Below, one piece after another: positions 7,442 through 15,177 of a stretch of DNA of 26,546 nucleotides. The notes beneath the pieces were generated by a model. The model searched no databases. It saw only the letters and a program-made list of their open reading frames with translations, and had not been told where the DNA came from. Position numbers and translations under genes: made by a program. Each line of letters opens with the position of its first letter. The stretch's first letter is position 1. This DNA comes from Euryarchaeota archaeon UBA19. Lineage in GTDB: Archaea > Thermoplasmatota > Poseidoniia > Poseidoniales > Thalassarchaeaceae. The DNA lies in assembly GCA_002502175.1 (NCBI GenBank), contig DAPQ01000081.1, positions 1 to 26,546 of the forward strand. Direction: 5' to 3'.

Positions 7442-8239
7442 TCACTCCTCCTCTCCTACATCTGTTGATTCTTCATTGGCTTCTGCTTCCATTTCAGCCA
7501 TCTTTTCGACAACACTGTCGACGACTTCTTCGGCGTCGGCAACATCAGCCTCTTCGACTTGAGATGCTGACTCTGGCTCCTCATCAGGAATCTCCAACAT
7601 GGAGACTTCTTCGATAGGTCCCAGACCCGATTCCTGTCTGTCTTGAATTGTAATTTCGTGTGGTAGCTTTACACCTGGCCGCATAATACGAACTGTGCAG
7701 CCTATTGTTCCTAATTTCTTGACTGCTGTCGAAAATCCTTCGTCCATTAATTGAAGAGCGGTTTCGCCACAGAATTTGATGTGACCTCGTTGGAACTTTT
7801 CAACTCGATGACGTGCACCCGATATCTTTCCTGAGAGAATAATCAGACATCCACGTGCTCCTGCATCCATAATATTCTGAGATGTACTGTGACCTGCTCG
7901 GCGGAAGAACCAACCTCTCTCTAGAGAGGAAGCTAGTCTGCTCGCCATAACCTGTGCATTTAGACGAGGTTCTTCGATTTCGTTTACCTCGAGATGAGGC
8001 TTTTCTAGATCGAAGTCTTCTTTCAGTCTGCGCTGTAATTCGTGAATTACCTTACCTCTTCTACCGATTACACGACCGACTTGTTCTGCAGACAGTGTAA
8101 CCTTGGTCCCGTCAGGAGTACGGTTGAATTCAAGACCACCAAATCCAGCACGCTCGGTCTCCTTGAGAAGATACTCGCGAACTAACTGGCGTTCGATATT
8201 ACGGTGAACGATGTTTCGAATTGTGTTTACTTTACTCAT
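7442..8239 (-). CDS. rps3: 30S ribosomal protein S3 (uS3)
   Basis: Small-subunit protein uS3 at the mRNA entry, 265 residues. A type II KH domain includes the GRRG loop (residues 59-62) in VIGRRGKVIHELQ; the C-terminal S3 domain has GCLIILSGKISGARHRVEKF and PGVKLPHEITI. A C-terminal acidic, Glu/Asp/Ala-rich tail of about 55 residues follows the conserved core. The frame is open upstream to 8278, but ATG 8239 is chosen: it begins at the conserved SKVNTIRNIVHRNIER, has a GAGGTG motif upstream, and leaves a 10-base gap to L22. Confidence 0.96.
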   Translation of the reverse strand: MSKVNTIRNIVHRNIERQLVREYLLKETERAGFGGLEFNRTPDGTKVTLSAEQVGRVIGRRGKVIHELQRRLKEDFDLEKPHLEVNEIEEPRLNAQVMASRLASSLERGWFFRRAGHSTSQNIMDAGARGCLIILSGKISGARHRVEKFQRGHIKFCGETALQLMDEGFSTAVKKLGTIGCTVRIMRPGVKLPHEITIQDRQESGLGPIEEVSMLEIPDEEPESASQVEEADVADAEEVVDSVVEKMAEMEAEANEESTDVGEEE

Positions 8240-8249
8240 CTTTTTCACC

Positions 8250-8777
8250 TCAGAATTCGTCTTCCTCTTCTTCTTCATCGCCGAAGTGTTCGAGGAAAAT
8301 CTCGAGATTCACTTGGTAGTGGTTCTTGGGTGTAGCACGCCCGCGCGCGCGAGGCTTCCAACCAGTGTGTACTTGACCGCGGTGTGCGGCACAGTGAGTA
8401 ATCACCATGTCTTCAGCATCGATTGTATCGTAGCGCTGACGGGCATTTTCCATAGCACTGTTAATCAGTTTGATGAATTCTCTTGATGCTTTGTACGGAT
8501 AGCGGCCTGGTCCCATCTTTCCTTTTCTATGACCGGCCATGGTGTTTCCACCCTTACCCTTTCTAGATCTGCGAGAGTATGGAATTGCTTCCTTCTTATC
8601 CATCACTTTCTCCAAGTATTCGATAGCATCAACTGCATTCATCCCTCGAATGAACTTAGCAATTTGGTAGCAGTGCTTGTGATGGATGTCTAGGTTTACT
8701 GCACGTGCAGTAGCTAGATTCGATCCCTCAAGCAATTGAGTGTATCCGGATTGTGGCTTACCTGAAATTCGACTCAT
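8250..8777 (-). CDS. rpl22: 50S ribosomal protein L22 (uL22)
   Basis: Large-subunit protein uL22, whose beta-hairpin lines the exit tunnel; 175 residues including the archaeal/eukaryotic N-terminal segment. Signatures are ATARAVNLDIHHKHCYQIAKFIRGM, the basic hairpin around YSRRSRKGKGGNTMAGHRKGKMGPGRYP, and HCAAHRGQVHTGWKPRARGRATPKN. The C-terminus is a run of acidic residues (FGDEEEEEDEF). Spacing is 11 bases after the S19 stop. Confidence 0.96.
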   Translation of the reverse strand: MSRISGKPQSGYTQLLEGSNLATARAVNLDIHHKHCYQIAKFIRGMNAVDAIEYLEKVMDKKEAIPYSRRSRKGKGGNTMAGHRKGKMGPGRYPYKASREFIKLINSAMENARQRYDTIDAEDMVITHCAAHRGQVHTGWKPRARGRATPKNHYQVNLEIFLEHFGDEEEEEDEF

Positions 8778-8788
8778 TCTTCTTCACC

Positions 8789-9289
8789 TCACTTCAATGC
8801 CACGTGCTTACTTGATCGAGTAGCACCTACACCAGGACCAGTGTGTGTCACCGATCTGCGGGTTGGAGCAAACTCGCCCAAGGCGTGCCCTATCATTTCT
8901 GGAATTACTTCGACCTTGACGAAGTCGCGGCCATTGTGTACACCGATTGTTGTACCGACCATCTCTGGTAGGACAAACATACCTCGGCAGTGTGTCTTAA
9001 TCATCTTGGAGCCTCCATTCGCACGAACCTTCTCTAGGAATTTCTCTGCTTCTTCAGAAAGACCGCGTGATAGTGACCTCTTGGCTCGAGAAGGCATCAA
9101 TGTAGCGATACAAGGTGCTTCTGGGTTGTCTTCTGGAGGATAGAGTGGAAGTGCAGTCAGCTCCTCCATAGTTAATCCGCGCCAAAGGAACTCTTTCTTA
9201 CGGCGCTCAGCAATTGTCGAGCGGCGCTTTCGAGCCTGACGTCGAGCAGTCTTAGGTGAGCGGAACATCTTCTTTGATTTACGTGCCAT
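8789..9289 (-). CDS. rps19: 30S ribosomal protein S19 (uS19)
   Basis: Small-subunit head protein uS19, 166 residues, longer than the roughly 130-150 of most archaea because of a basic N-terminal extension (about residues 1-30). The archaeal core begins KKEFLWRGLTMEELTALPL. The C-terminal half has IKTHCRGMFVLPEMVGTTIGVHNG, FVKVEVIPEMIGHALGEFAPTRR and the HTGPGVGATRSSKHV tail that is nearly invariant. It follows the L2 stop by 10 bases. Confidence 0.96.
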   Translation of the reverse strand: MARKSKKMFRSPKTARRQARKRRSTIAERRKKEFLWRGLTMEELTALPLYPPEDNPEAPCIATLMPSRAKRSLSRGLSEEAEKFLEKVRANGGSKMIKTHCRGMFVLPEMVGTTIGVHNGRDFVKVEVIPEMIGHALGEFAPTRRSVTHTGPGVGATRSSKHVALK

Positions 9290-9299
9290 GTCTCACACC

Positions 9300-10016
9300 T
9301 CATTGCTCCCTTGTCCTTCCACGTCCGGTTCGGCGTGGAGCGATGTTTCCTACCTTCTGACCAGGTGGTGCATTACGGCTGACAGAGTTAGGTCCGTGAA
9401 CCGCCTGGTGATTTCCACCACCGTGTGGGTGGTCGACTGGATTCATTGCAACACCACTGACTGTTGGGTAGAGCTTACCTCTAGCCTTTTGCCGGTAGTG
9501 AGCAGCACCAGCCTTCATCAGTGGCTTATCGGTTCGTCCGTGTCCACCTAGTACCCCAATAGTAGCACGGCAGGATGCTGGAAGATCTTTCAAAGAGCCA
9601 CTAGGCATTCGGATTCTCACCTTGTCGCCCATTCTAGTTTCCAATACTGCAGAGTTACCACCAGAGCGAGCGAACTTGCCGCCATCTCCTGGACGTGATT
9701 CAACATTACAGATTGGAGTACCCTCAGGAATCTCTGAGAGTTTGGTTACATTTCCTGGTCGCAGGCTTACATTGTCTCCGAAGGCCAATTCCTGTCCCAC
9801 TGAAACACCCTCTGGTGCTGCGATGTGAGCAGTTGTTCCATCTTCGAACTTGACGCGGGCAAGGGGGGCGGTGTGAGCCGCACTGTGAACGAGGTCAGTT
9901 ACCTCACCCATTTTCTCGCTTACGCGTGGGATGCGATTTGCAGCAGGGAACCTGTGACTTGATACCCGGTTCTTTGGACTTGAACCGCGGCGTTGTGAAC
10001 GTGTTCGCTTACCCAT
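9300..10016 (-). CDS. rpl2: 50S ribosomal protein L2 (uL2)
   Basis: Large-subunit protein uL2, needed for subunit association and peptidyl-transferase function; 238 residues, the usual archaeal length. Conserved elements are the basic GKRTRSQRRG N-terminus, GQELAFGDNVSLRPGN, RPGDGGKFARSGGN and the C-terminal VAMNPVDHPHGGGNHQ with His196 and His198, the catalytically discussed His loop of the family. The gene follows L23 by 12 bases. Confidence 0.97.
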   Translation of the reverse strand: MGKRTRSQRRGSSPKNRVSSHRFPAANRIPRVSEKMGEVTDLVHSAAHTAPLARVKFEDGTTAHIAAPEGVSVGQELAFGDNVSLRPGNVTKLSEIPEGTPICNVESRPGDGGKFARSGGNSAVLETRMGDKVRIRMPSGSLKDLPASCRATIGVLGGHGRTDKPLMKAGAAHYRQKARGKLYPTVSGVAMNPVDHPHGGGNHQAVHGPNSVSRNAPPGQKVGNIAPRRTGRGRTREQ

Positions 10017-10028
10017 AATATCACCTCA

Positions 10029-10319
10029 TCAGAATGCTCCTAACTTGAGCGCTGCTTCCTCCGCATCATAGCCATCGGCAAGGCGCACGGATGCGTGCTT
10101 GCCTGTGATAGTAATCTTCGTGTTGACCTTAGCAACCTGAACGTCGAGTAGTTCCTCAACTGCTGCTTTGATCTGGGCTTTTGTTGCTTCGCGCCTAACG
10201 ATAAATTCGATTCTGTTGTTATTCTCTCGATAGCCCCCTTCTTGGTCAGCAACTCGGCGAGCTTCGAGTGTCTTCTCGGTAATCCAAGGCATCTCAATAA
10301 TAGCATACGGGTCTACCAT
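10029..10319 (-). CDS. rpl23: 50S ribosomal protein L23 (uL23)
   Basis: Large-subunit protein uL23 at the tunnel exit, docking site for SRP and nascent-chain factors; 96 residues. It starts at DPYAIIEMPWITEKTLEARR, with IEFIVRREATKAQIKAAVEELLDVQVAKVNTKI as the conserved core. The frame is open to 10358, but ATG 10319 fits the family's N-terminus and follows the L4 stop by 5 bases with a GGAGTGA motif upstream. Another frame inside this gene (10040-10306) is a shadow. Confidence 0.95.
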   Translation of the reverse strand: MVDPYAIIEMPWITEKTLEARRVADQEGGYRENNNRIEFIVRREATKAQIKAAVEELLDVQVAKVNTKITITGKHASVRLADGYDAEEAALKLGAF

Positions 10320-10324
10320 GTCAA

Positions 10325-11203
10325 TCACTCCAGTGCTCCTATTGCATCCTTGGTCCAAACTGTGAGACGGCCTGCATCGCCACCGGGAGCTAAATCCTCA
10401 GCGCTGAGGTCCTTAGCAGCGACAACATCGACTCCTGGAACGTTACGAGCAGCCTTAGCTAAGCCGTCAGATTGCGCGACAACCAATAGAATGCTCTTCG
10501 GCGTCCTGTATTTTCTGCCACGCATTGTTCCCTTACCTGCGCGGATGTTGCGGCCGGTTCGAGCGCGCTCTAGATCGTCGCCTAAGCCCAGACCTTCCAT
10601 CATGGCGACGAACTTGCGAGTTGAATATTGTAGAGGAATGGACTCGATGGAATACTTCTCGTCCCCTTCTTCGCGGCTCTCAACATATCCGTCGATTACG
10701 ATTGGGAATCGAACTTCGCTATCGAATTGATGACCTCGTGCTGCGACAATTTCTGCATTTGCTGTTGCTGCAATTGCGGAATTACGAGCGTTTGTATTTT
10801 CCTTACTGTTAATCTTCTGAGACCAGTCCTTTGCGACCATAGGGCCGTGAGCTCTTCGACCGCCTCGTGTGTGAGGGTTCTGAGCGGCGGTACGCTGTCC
10901 TGCCTTCCTCATGATACGAGAGACACCTCGTCCCTTACCCCACCATTCTACGGAATGCTTCATTCCTGGTTGAGGTGCACGCTTGCCGTCATGCTCTCGG
11001 TGACCGTATGCTTGGCGGCGATTTGCTCGACTAGCCAAAACTGCTCTTCGAATTAGGTCTTCACGAATTTCCGAACTGAATACAGAAGGTAGAGTTACGG
11101 ATTTGCCATCCTTTGCCTCGACTTCGTACATCTCAGCCAGTAGACCTGCGTCCATTTCTTCCTGCTCGACATTGTTTACCAGATTGTATGACTTTGTCTT
11201 CAT
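10325..11203 (-). CDS. rpl4: 50S ribosomal protein L4 (uL4)
   Basis: Large-subunit protein uL4 (archaeal L4/eukaryotic L4e type), 292 residues, somewhat longer than typical archaeal forms of about 255. The globular part begins LPSVFSSEIREDLIRRAVLASRANRRQAYG. The long tunnel-lining loop carries WWGKGRGVSRIMRKAGQRTAAQNPHTRGGRRAHGP, and the C-terminus includes RKFVAMMEGLGLGDDLERAR and PGVDVVAAKDLSAEDLAPGG. ATG 11203 is preferred to the open frame up to 11239: it starts 4 bases after the L3 stop with a GGGAG motif upstream. Confidence 0.96.
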   Translation of the reverse strand: MKTKSYNLVNNVEQEEMDAGLLAEMYEVEAKDGKSVTLPSVFSSEIREDLIRRAVLASRANRRQAYGHREHDGKRAPQPGMKHSVEWWGKGRGVSRIMRKAGQRTAAQNPHTRGGRRAHGPMVAKDWSQKINSKENTNARNSAIAATANAEIVAARGHQFDSEVRFPIVIDGYVESREEGDEKYSIESIPLQYSTRKFVAMMEGLGLGDDLERARTGRNIRAGKGTMRGRKYRTPKSILLVVAQSDGLAKAARNVPGVDVVAAKDLSAEDLAPGGDAGRLTVWTKDAIGALE

Positions 11204-11207
11204 ATTA

Positions 11208-12284
11208 TCACACTCCCTGCTTGCTCGAAGTACTGACATAGGTCAAATCGACTTCATGCAGTTTCGAATTGGGGCGAACAGCGTCACGGAAGCGCAGAAG
11301 GCGCTTTGCCGGACCTGGTAAACTACCCTGGATTATCATGTAAGGATTGGTAACTTCTCCGTAATGTAGGAAGCCACCAGCTGGAGTCACATCTGACTCG
11401 TCTGGATTTGAAATTCGAAGTACGCGCTTGTTCAATTCTGTGCGCTGATGGTATCCCATCTGACCTGCTTGCCGGATTGTCTTTCGGACGTAACCAGTAC
11501 CGAAGTCACCCATGTTACCTATCTGACGGCGCTTCTTTGAGTTCTTGTGGCTCAGTAGCTTAACTCCGAATCTCTTTACGACACCTTGGAATCCCTTACC
11601 CTTGGTGATTCCAACAACGTCGATCTCTTGGCCAGAATCGTAAACGTCAGCAACGGTAATTTCCCCGCCTAATCGCTCCTTTGCCCATTCGAGCTTTGCA
11701 GCGTTATCTCCACCAACTAAACCGACTTCCATGATTTCTGGAGTCTTAGATGGTACGCTCTTGACTAGGGAGGGTTGAGTTGCAACAATGAGGCGTATAT
11801 CACAGAGTGATGCGCTGGAAAGTGCTTCGAATGCGTCTCCATTGGTCTCACCATCTCTTAGAGGAATACGACCAGCACGCTTGGAGGGCTTTCGTCCTTC
11901 TTCAGCATCGCGCTCGCCACGAGTCTGGTTAGCGAAGCGAGGGTGAAGCCCAGTTGGGCCTTCATCGGAATTAGCCCAAGCTTCTCCTGCGGTTTGCATA
12001 CCGTAAGGAGTCATGTGGTAGCCACGAACGGCTAGAACCTTCATCGGAGGAACCTCGACAACAGTAACCGCCTTTCGAACCTCTTGACCGGCTGAAGTAG
12101 AGTTGGGGTTTGTGTCTCTCATCAAGACGTGAGTCATTCCGGCTTTCCATCCTGCGAATCCCTGAACTCGGATCTCAGTTGCATCGCTTTCGGGCCAGGA
12201 AGTAATTCGTCCATAGGGTCGAATTGCCCTCTTTCGAGGGCTAAAGCCCATGCTACCACGGCGGGGGTTATGTCGGTCGGCCAT
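11208..12284 (-). CDS. rpl3: 50S ribosomal protein L3 (uL3), first gene of the cluster
   Basis: Large-subunit protein uL3, near the peptidyl-transferase entrance; 358 residues. It begins ADRHNPRRGSMGFSPRKRA, the archaeal start, then has GFAGWKAGMTHVLMRDTNP and the GKGFQGVVKRFGVKLLSHKNSKKRR loop. MGDFGTGYVRKTIRQAGQMGYHQRTELNKRVLRI is the conserved W-finger region. The frame is open to a GTG at 12368, but ATG 12284 is chosen for the family N-terminus and a GGAGGA motif 7 bases before it. It is the promoter-proximal gene of the ribosomal cluster and is divergent from hef. Confidence 0.97.
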   Translation of the reverse strand: MADRHNPRRGSMGFSPRKRAIRPYGRITSWPESDATEIRVQGFAGWKAGMTHVLMRDTNPNSTSAGQEVRKAVTVVEVPPMKVLAVRGYHMTPYGMQTAGEAWANSDEGPTGLHPRFANQTRGERDAEEGRKPSKRAGRIPLRDGETNGDAFEALSSASLCDIRLIVATQPSLVKSVPSKTPEIMEVGLVGGDNAAKLEWAKERLGGEITVADVYDSGQEIDVVGITKGKGFQGVVKRFGVKLLSHKNSKKRRQIGNMGDFGTGYVRKTIRQAGQMGYHQRTELNKRVLRISNPDESDVTPAGGFLHYGEVTNPYMIIQGSLPGPAKRLLRFRDAVRPNSKLHEVDLTYVSTSSKQGV

Positions 12285-12449
12285 TGTTTGTCCTCCAGTA
12301 TTTACCGGTAAGTTTGCCGCCGAAGCGGATTCAGACCGGGCCACCACGTTAGGGAGGAACCGTGACACCGAAAGCCGATTTCCGAGTGGAATTCGGATTT
12401 CCGGGATGTTAGTACAGAGCCCTGTGGTGTCTGGTGCCTCACGTAGTGA
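12285..12449 (-). promoter_or_regulatory. Predicted long 5' leader of the ribosomal cluster
   Basis: If transcription starts about 25 bases past the TATA-like element at 12473-12480, the L3 messenger has a leader of about 165 bases. It contains a short hairpin CTCAC-TAC-GTGAG near the predicted 5' end (12438-12450). A 10-base perfect palindrome TTACCGGTAA (12302-12311) lies just before the Shine-Dalgarno site. A near-repeat of CGGATTTCCGG / CCGATTTCCGA spans about 12375-12404. No known riboswitch or ribosomal protein-binding structure was recognised. The remaining intergenic bases to 12577 hold the promoter elements listed separately. Confidence 0.3.
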
Positions 12450-12472
12450 GCGGCCTTGCGACTTCCATACCC

Positions 12473-12480
12473 TATATGAA
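12473..12480 (-). promoter_or_regulatory. TATA-like box, ribosomal cluster promoter
   Basis: On the minus strand the sequence TTCATATAGGG contains an archaeal TATA-like core. It is the best candidate in the intergenic region for the promoter driving L3 and the genes after it. No separate BRE can be assigned with certainty. Confidence 0.4.
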
Positions 12481-12502
12481 CGAATCGGGCATTGAAAGAT
12501 TC

Positions 12503-12517
12503 CACCCCTACGGGGTG
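12503..12517. repeat. Inverted repeat CACCCC-TAC-GGGGTG
   Basis: A perfect 6-base-pair inverted repeat with a 3-base spacer lies between the two divergent promoters of the ribosomal cluster and hef. The core CCCTACGGG recurs in the inverted repeat at 23573-23589, also in a divergent promoter region. It could be a regulator-binding site or an RNA hairpin; the sequence does not decide. Confidence 0.5.
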
Positions 12518-12542
12518 TAAGTGATAGAGGGGGGCTTGTGTA

Positions 12543-12550
12543 AGTATTTT
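12543..12550 (+). promoter_or_regulatory. Possible TATA-like element for hef
   Basis: The AT-rich AAGTATTTTG is the only AT-rich stretch upstream of hef and lies about 30 bases before its ATG. That spacing fits a leaderless or very short-leader transcript, consistent with the absence of a Shine-Dalgarno motif before the ATG. Confidence 0.3.
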
Positions 12551-12577
12551 GAACCCTGACCCCGAAACACAGGGCCC

Positions 12578-15172
12578 ATGAGCACTGGCCTTCGCCACGA
12601 CGGACTCCAAGAGGGAGTTGTTGAGGCTAGGGCGTATCAACTGGAAGCAGTGGACGTTGCATTGTCTAGCTCGACCCTACTTGTCTTACCCACAGCGGCG
12701 GGTAAAACGGCTGTTGCTTGGATGGCCATCGCTGAGATGCTAGATAGAACAAATGGTTGGGCATTGATGATTGCCCCTACTGCGGCTCTAGTCAAACAAC
12801 ACTTCGACGATTTAGAATTAGTATTCGACAAGGATTTGACCAAACCGATTTCGATGAGCGGAGCAATCCCGCCAAGCAAAAGAGAAGGGATGTGGAATAA
12901 GGGTAGATTGGTAGTTTCCACTCCGCAAGTAGTTCGCAATGATGTTAATCGAGGATTGCTCGATCTCTCTGATTGTTGTCTGTTGATTATCGATGAGGCG
13001 CATCACTCAACCGGAGAGCGAGCCGAGGCACAGGTAGCCGACCTATACCTAGAGTTGGCAAATGAGCCACTAATTCTCGGAATGACTGCGAGCCCCGGCT
13101 CGAATACAGAAAAGGTCGAAGAAATTTGTAATAGGCTGCGAGTAGGCCGAATTCATCTACGTACATCAGAAGATAATATGCTTTCAGAACACTTAGCGAA
13201 TCTCGATATTGAAGAATTGAAAGTGAGAGTTCCTGATGAGATTCGCGAGTTAGCAGAACCCTTAGTTCGATGGCAGGAATCTATTGTCGAAAGGGAAAGA
13301 AGATTGGGTAGGTATGTGATGCCTGGTGCAGTAACTCATCGGGGTCTTGCCAATGCAATGGAACGAGCAAATTTGGCCGTTCGCAGAGGTCAAGCGGATG
13401 CTTATGGGTCAATGAGTCGAATTGGCCTAGCCATGTCCCTCCACCACCTAATCAACCATCTTCTTTGCCAAGGATTGGCGGCAGCGAAAGAATTTCTCGA
13501 TAGGAAGGAAACCGGTGAAGATGCTGAGAAGAAAAATACTCGAAATTTGCTTAGAGATTCACGGATTAGGAGCCTTCGTGACAGCCTAGAAGAAATGCCA
13601 GAATCTCATAGTAAAGTTGGTGCCGTTAGAAGGCTGGTGAGAGAAAGAATACGCCGTGACCCGGAATCAAGAATTATTGTATTTGCAACATATAGAGATA
13701 CAGTCAGTGCATTGGAAACCGCTTTACTGAACCTAAAGGATGTAAGGCCGATACAATTCATCGGCCAGAGCAAACGAGGTAGTGGAACAGGCTTGACTCC
13801 AAAACAACAAGTTGAGCGAATCGAATCCTTCCGTTCAGGAGAAGGAAATGTGCTGATAGCGACTAGTGTTGGAGAAGAAGGATTGGACATACCAACCGCT
13901 GACTTGGTGATCTTCTACGAGCCGGTTGCAAGTGAGATTCGGACAATCCAAAGAAGAGGTAGAACAGGGAGACAACGTGATGGAGATGTTGTGGTATTAA
14001 TCGCTGAAGATACCCGCGACGAGGGGGCGAGAGCGGCGGCTCTTCGACGTGAACAAAATATGCATCGAGCCGTGGCTAGAGTTGGACGTAAACTTGCTCG
14101 CAGTACGCATGTTGACCTATCTAATTTGAGTAACTTCTCAGTCGTCGAAAATGGAAGTAAAATTTCCGCGACTGAGTTCGTTATTGCAGTTAGGAAAAAA
14201 AATCGACCGATTCTAAAGGAAGTTGAAGAAGCAACCGACCAAAACGAATCCACTGACTCGGGGCAACTTCCACCCTCTACATTCAGACCAAGAGGTCAGA
14301 CTGGGCTTGAACAATTCAAGCCAAAAAAAAAGAAACAAGATTTGGATGACTCTGAGCGGCAACCAAGTATACGACTGAAGGAGAAAAATCCTGTATCGCC
14401 CGCCCAAGATTTGTTAGAGTTAGACGATAGTCCACCAGACGTCCCAGGAGCTTTGATTTGTGCTGACGACCGAGAACTCAACAGTTCTGTTGTAGCCCGT
14501 TTGAAATCGCTTGGAGCAGATGTCAGAATAGACCGGCTTGTGACTGGAGATTTCCGCATCGGAGAACGAATCTTGGTAGAACGAAAGACAGTACGAGATT
14601 TTGTTGATTCATTGGTCGACGGGCGTCTACTTGAACAAGCGAGCAGACTTGTGGGTGCAGCTCCTAGAAGCCTATTGTTAATCGAAGGTGAAGGGTTGTT
14701 CGAATCAAACAGAGTTCACCCCCATGCGTTGATGGGTGCATTGACAACATTGGCACTCGATTTTGGAATACCAATTGTAACGACAAAAGATGGGGCTGAA
14801 ACTGCTCGATTTCTCACCGTTGCATCGAGGAGAGAAGAGTCAATGTTGGACGGTCTAACTCCTCAAGCAAGAGATAGATTGGAAGCAGTAAAACCGGAAA
14901 TCTGGATGGACCCAGTTACCCAAGCGGCAGCAGGAGCAAGAGAATTACGCAAATCCCCCAATCAAGAGAAATTCACTGCGATGTCCCTTCTAATCGCCAT
15001 ACCAAGTGTCGATCAGGACCTTGCCAATCGTTTACTGAACAGATATGGAACGATAGCAGCGCTGATTTGGGCTGATGAAGATGACCTAAGACAAGTTGAA
15101 GGTATAACAGAAACTCAAGTTAGAGAGATTTGGCGCACATTTGGATCGGGAGAGAGAATCAGCCATAGATGA
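12578..15172 (+). CDS. hef: Hef helicase-nuclease (archaeal XPF/FANCM homologue)
   Basis: Hef processes stalled forks and branched DNA. The 864-residue protein has an SF2 helicase part: Walker A PTAAGKT (38-44), DEAH box (139-142), MTASPGS (169-175) and motif VI QRRGRTGR (458-465). A disordered polar linker (about 545-620) includes a Lys-rich run (581-586). An XPF-family nuclease follows, with D630, GDFRIG (657-662) and the catalytic ERKTVRDF motif (E668, R669, K670, D674). Tandem helix-hairpin-helix motifs lie at about 800-855 (IPSVDQDLANRLLNRYG, VEGITETQVREIW). All catalytic residues are intact. The gene is alone on the plus strand, divergent from L3 and ending 5 bases from the convergent CCG gene. 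The start fits the family; no Shine-Dalgarno is seen. Confidence 0.95.
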   Translation: MSTGLRHDGLQEGVVEARAYQLEAVDVALSSSTLLVLPTAAGKTAVAWMAIAEMLDRTNGWALMIAPTAALVKQHFDDLELVFDKDLTKPISMSGAIPPSKREGMWNKGRLVVSTPQVVRNDVNRGLLDLSDCCLLIIDEAHHSTGERAEAQVADLYLELANEPLILGMTASPGSNTEKVEEICNRLRVGRIHLRTSEDNMLSEHLANLDIEELKVRVPDEIRELAEPLVRWQESIVERERRLGRYVMPGAVTHRGLANAMERANLAVRRGQADAYGSMSRIGLAMSLHHLINHLLCQGLAAAKEFLDRKETGEDAEKKNTRNLLRDSRIRSLRDSLEEMPESHSKVGAVRRLVRERIRRDPESRIIVFATYRDTVSALETALLNLKDVRPIQFIGQSKRGSGTGLTPKQQVERIESFRSGEGNVLIATSVGEEGLDIPTADLVIFYEPVASEIRTIQRRGRTGRQRDGDVVVLIAEDTRDEGARAAALRREQNMHRAVARVGRKLARSTHVDLSNLSNFSVVENGSKISATEFVIAVRKKNRPILKEVEEATDQNESTDSGQLPPSTFRPRGQTGLEQFKPKKKKQDLDDSERQPSIRLKEKNPVSPAQDLLELDDSPPDVPGALICADDRELNSSVVARLKSLGADVRIDRLVTGDFRIGERILVERKTVRDFVDSLVDGRLLEQASRLVGAAPRSLLLIEGEGLFESNRVHPHALMGALTTLALDFGIPIVTTKDGAETARFLTVASRREESMLDGLTPQARDRLEAVKPEIWMDPVTQAAAGARELRKSPNQEKFTAMSLLIAIPSVDQDLANRLLNRYGTIAALIWADEDDLRQVEGITETQVREIWRTFGSGERISHR

Positions 15173-15177
15173 GAAAA

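Noticed and set aside
11208..12368. L3 starting at the GTG at 12368
   Set aside because: It would add 28 residues not typical of L3; the ATG at 12284 has a good Shine-Dalgarno motif and the conserved N-terminus.
12285..12577. A tRNA or structured small RNA in the L3-hef intergenic region
   Set aside because: No cloverleaf with a T-loop GTTCRA motif could be found on either strand.
12302..12640. 112-residue minus-strand frame between L3 and hef
   Set aside because: It overlaps the start of hef and the leader, has no family features and no Shine-Dalgarno motif; the region is better explained as divergent promoters.
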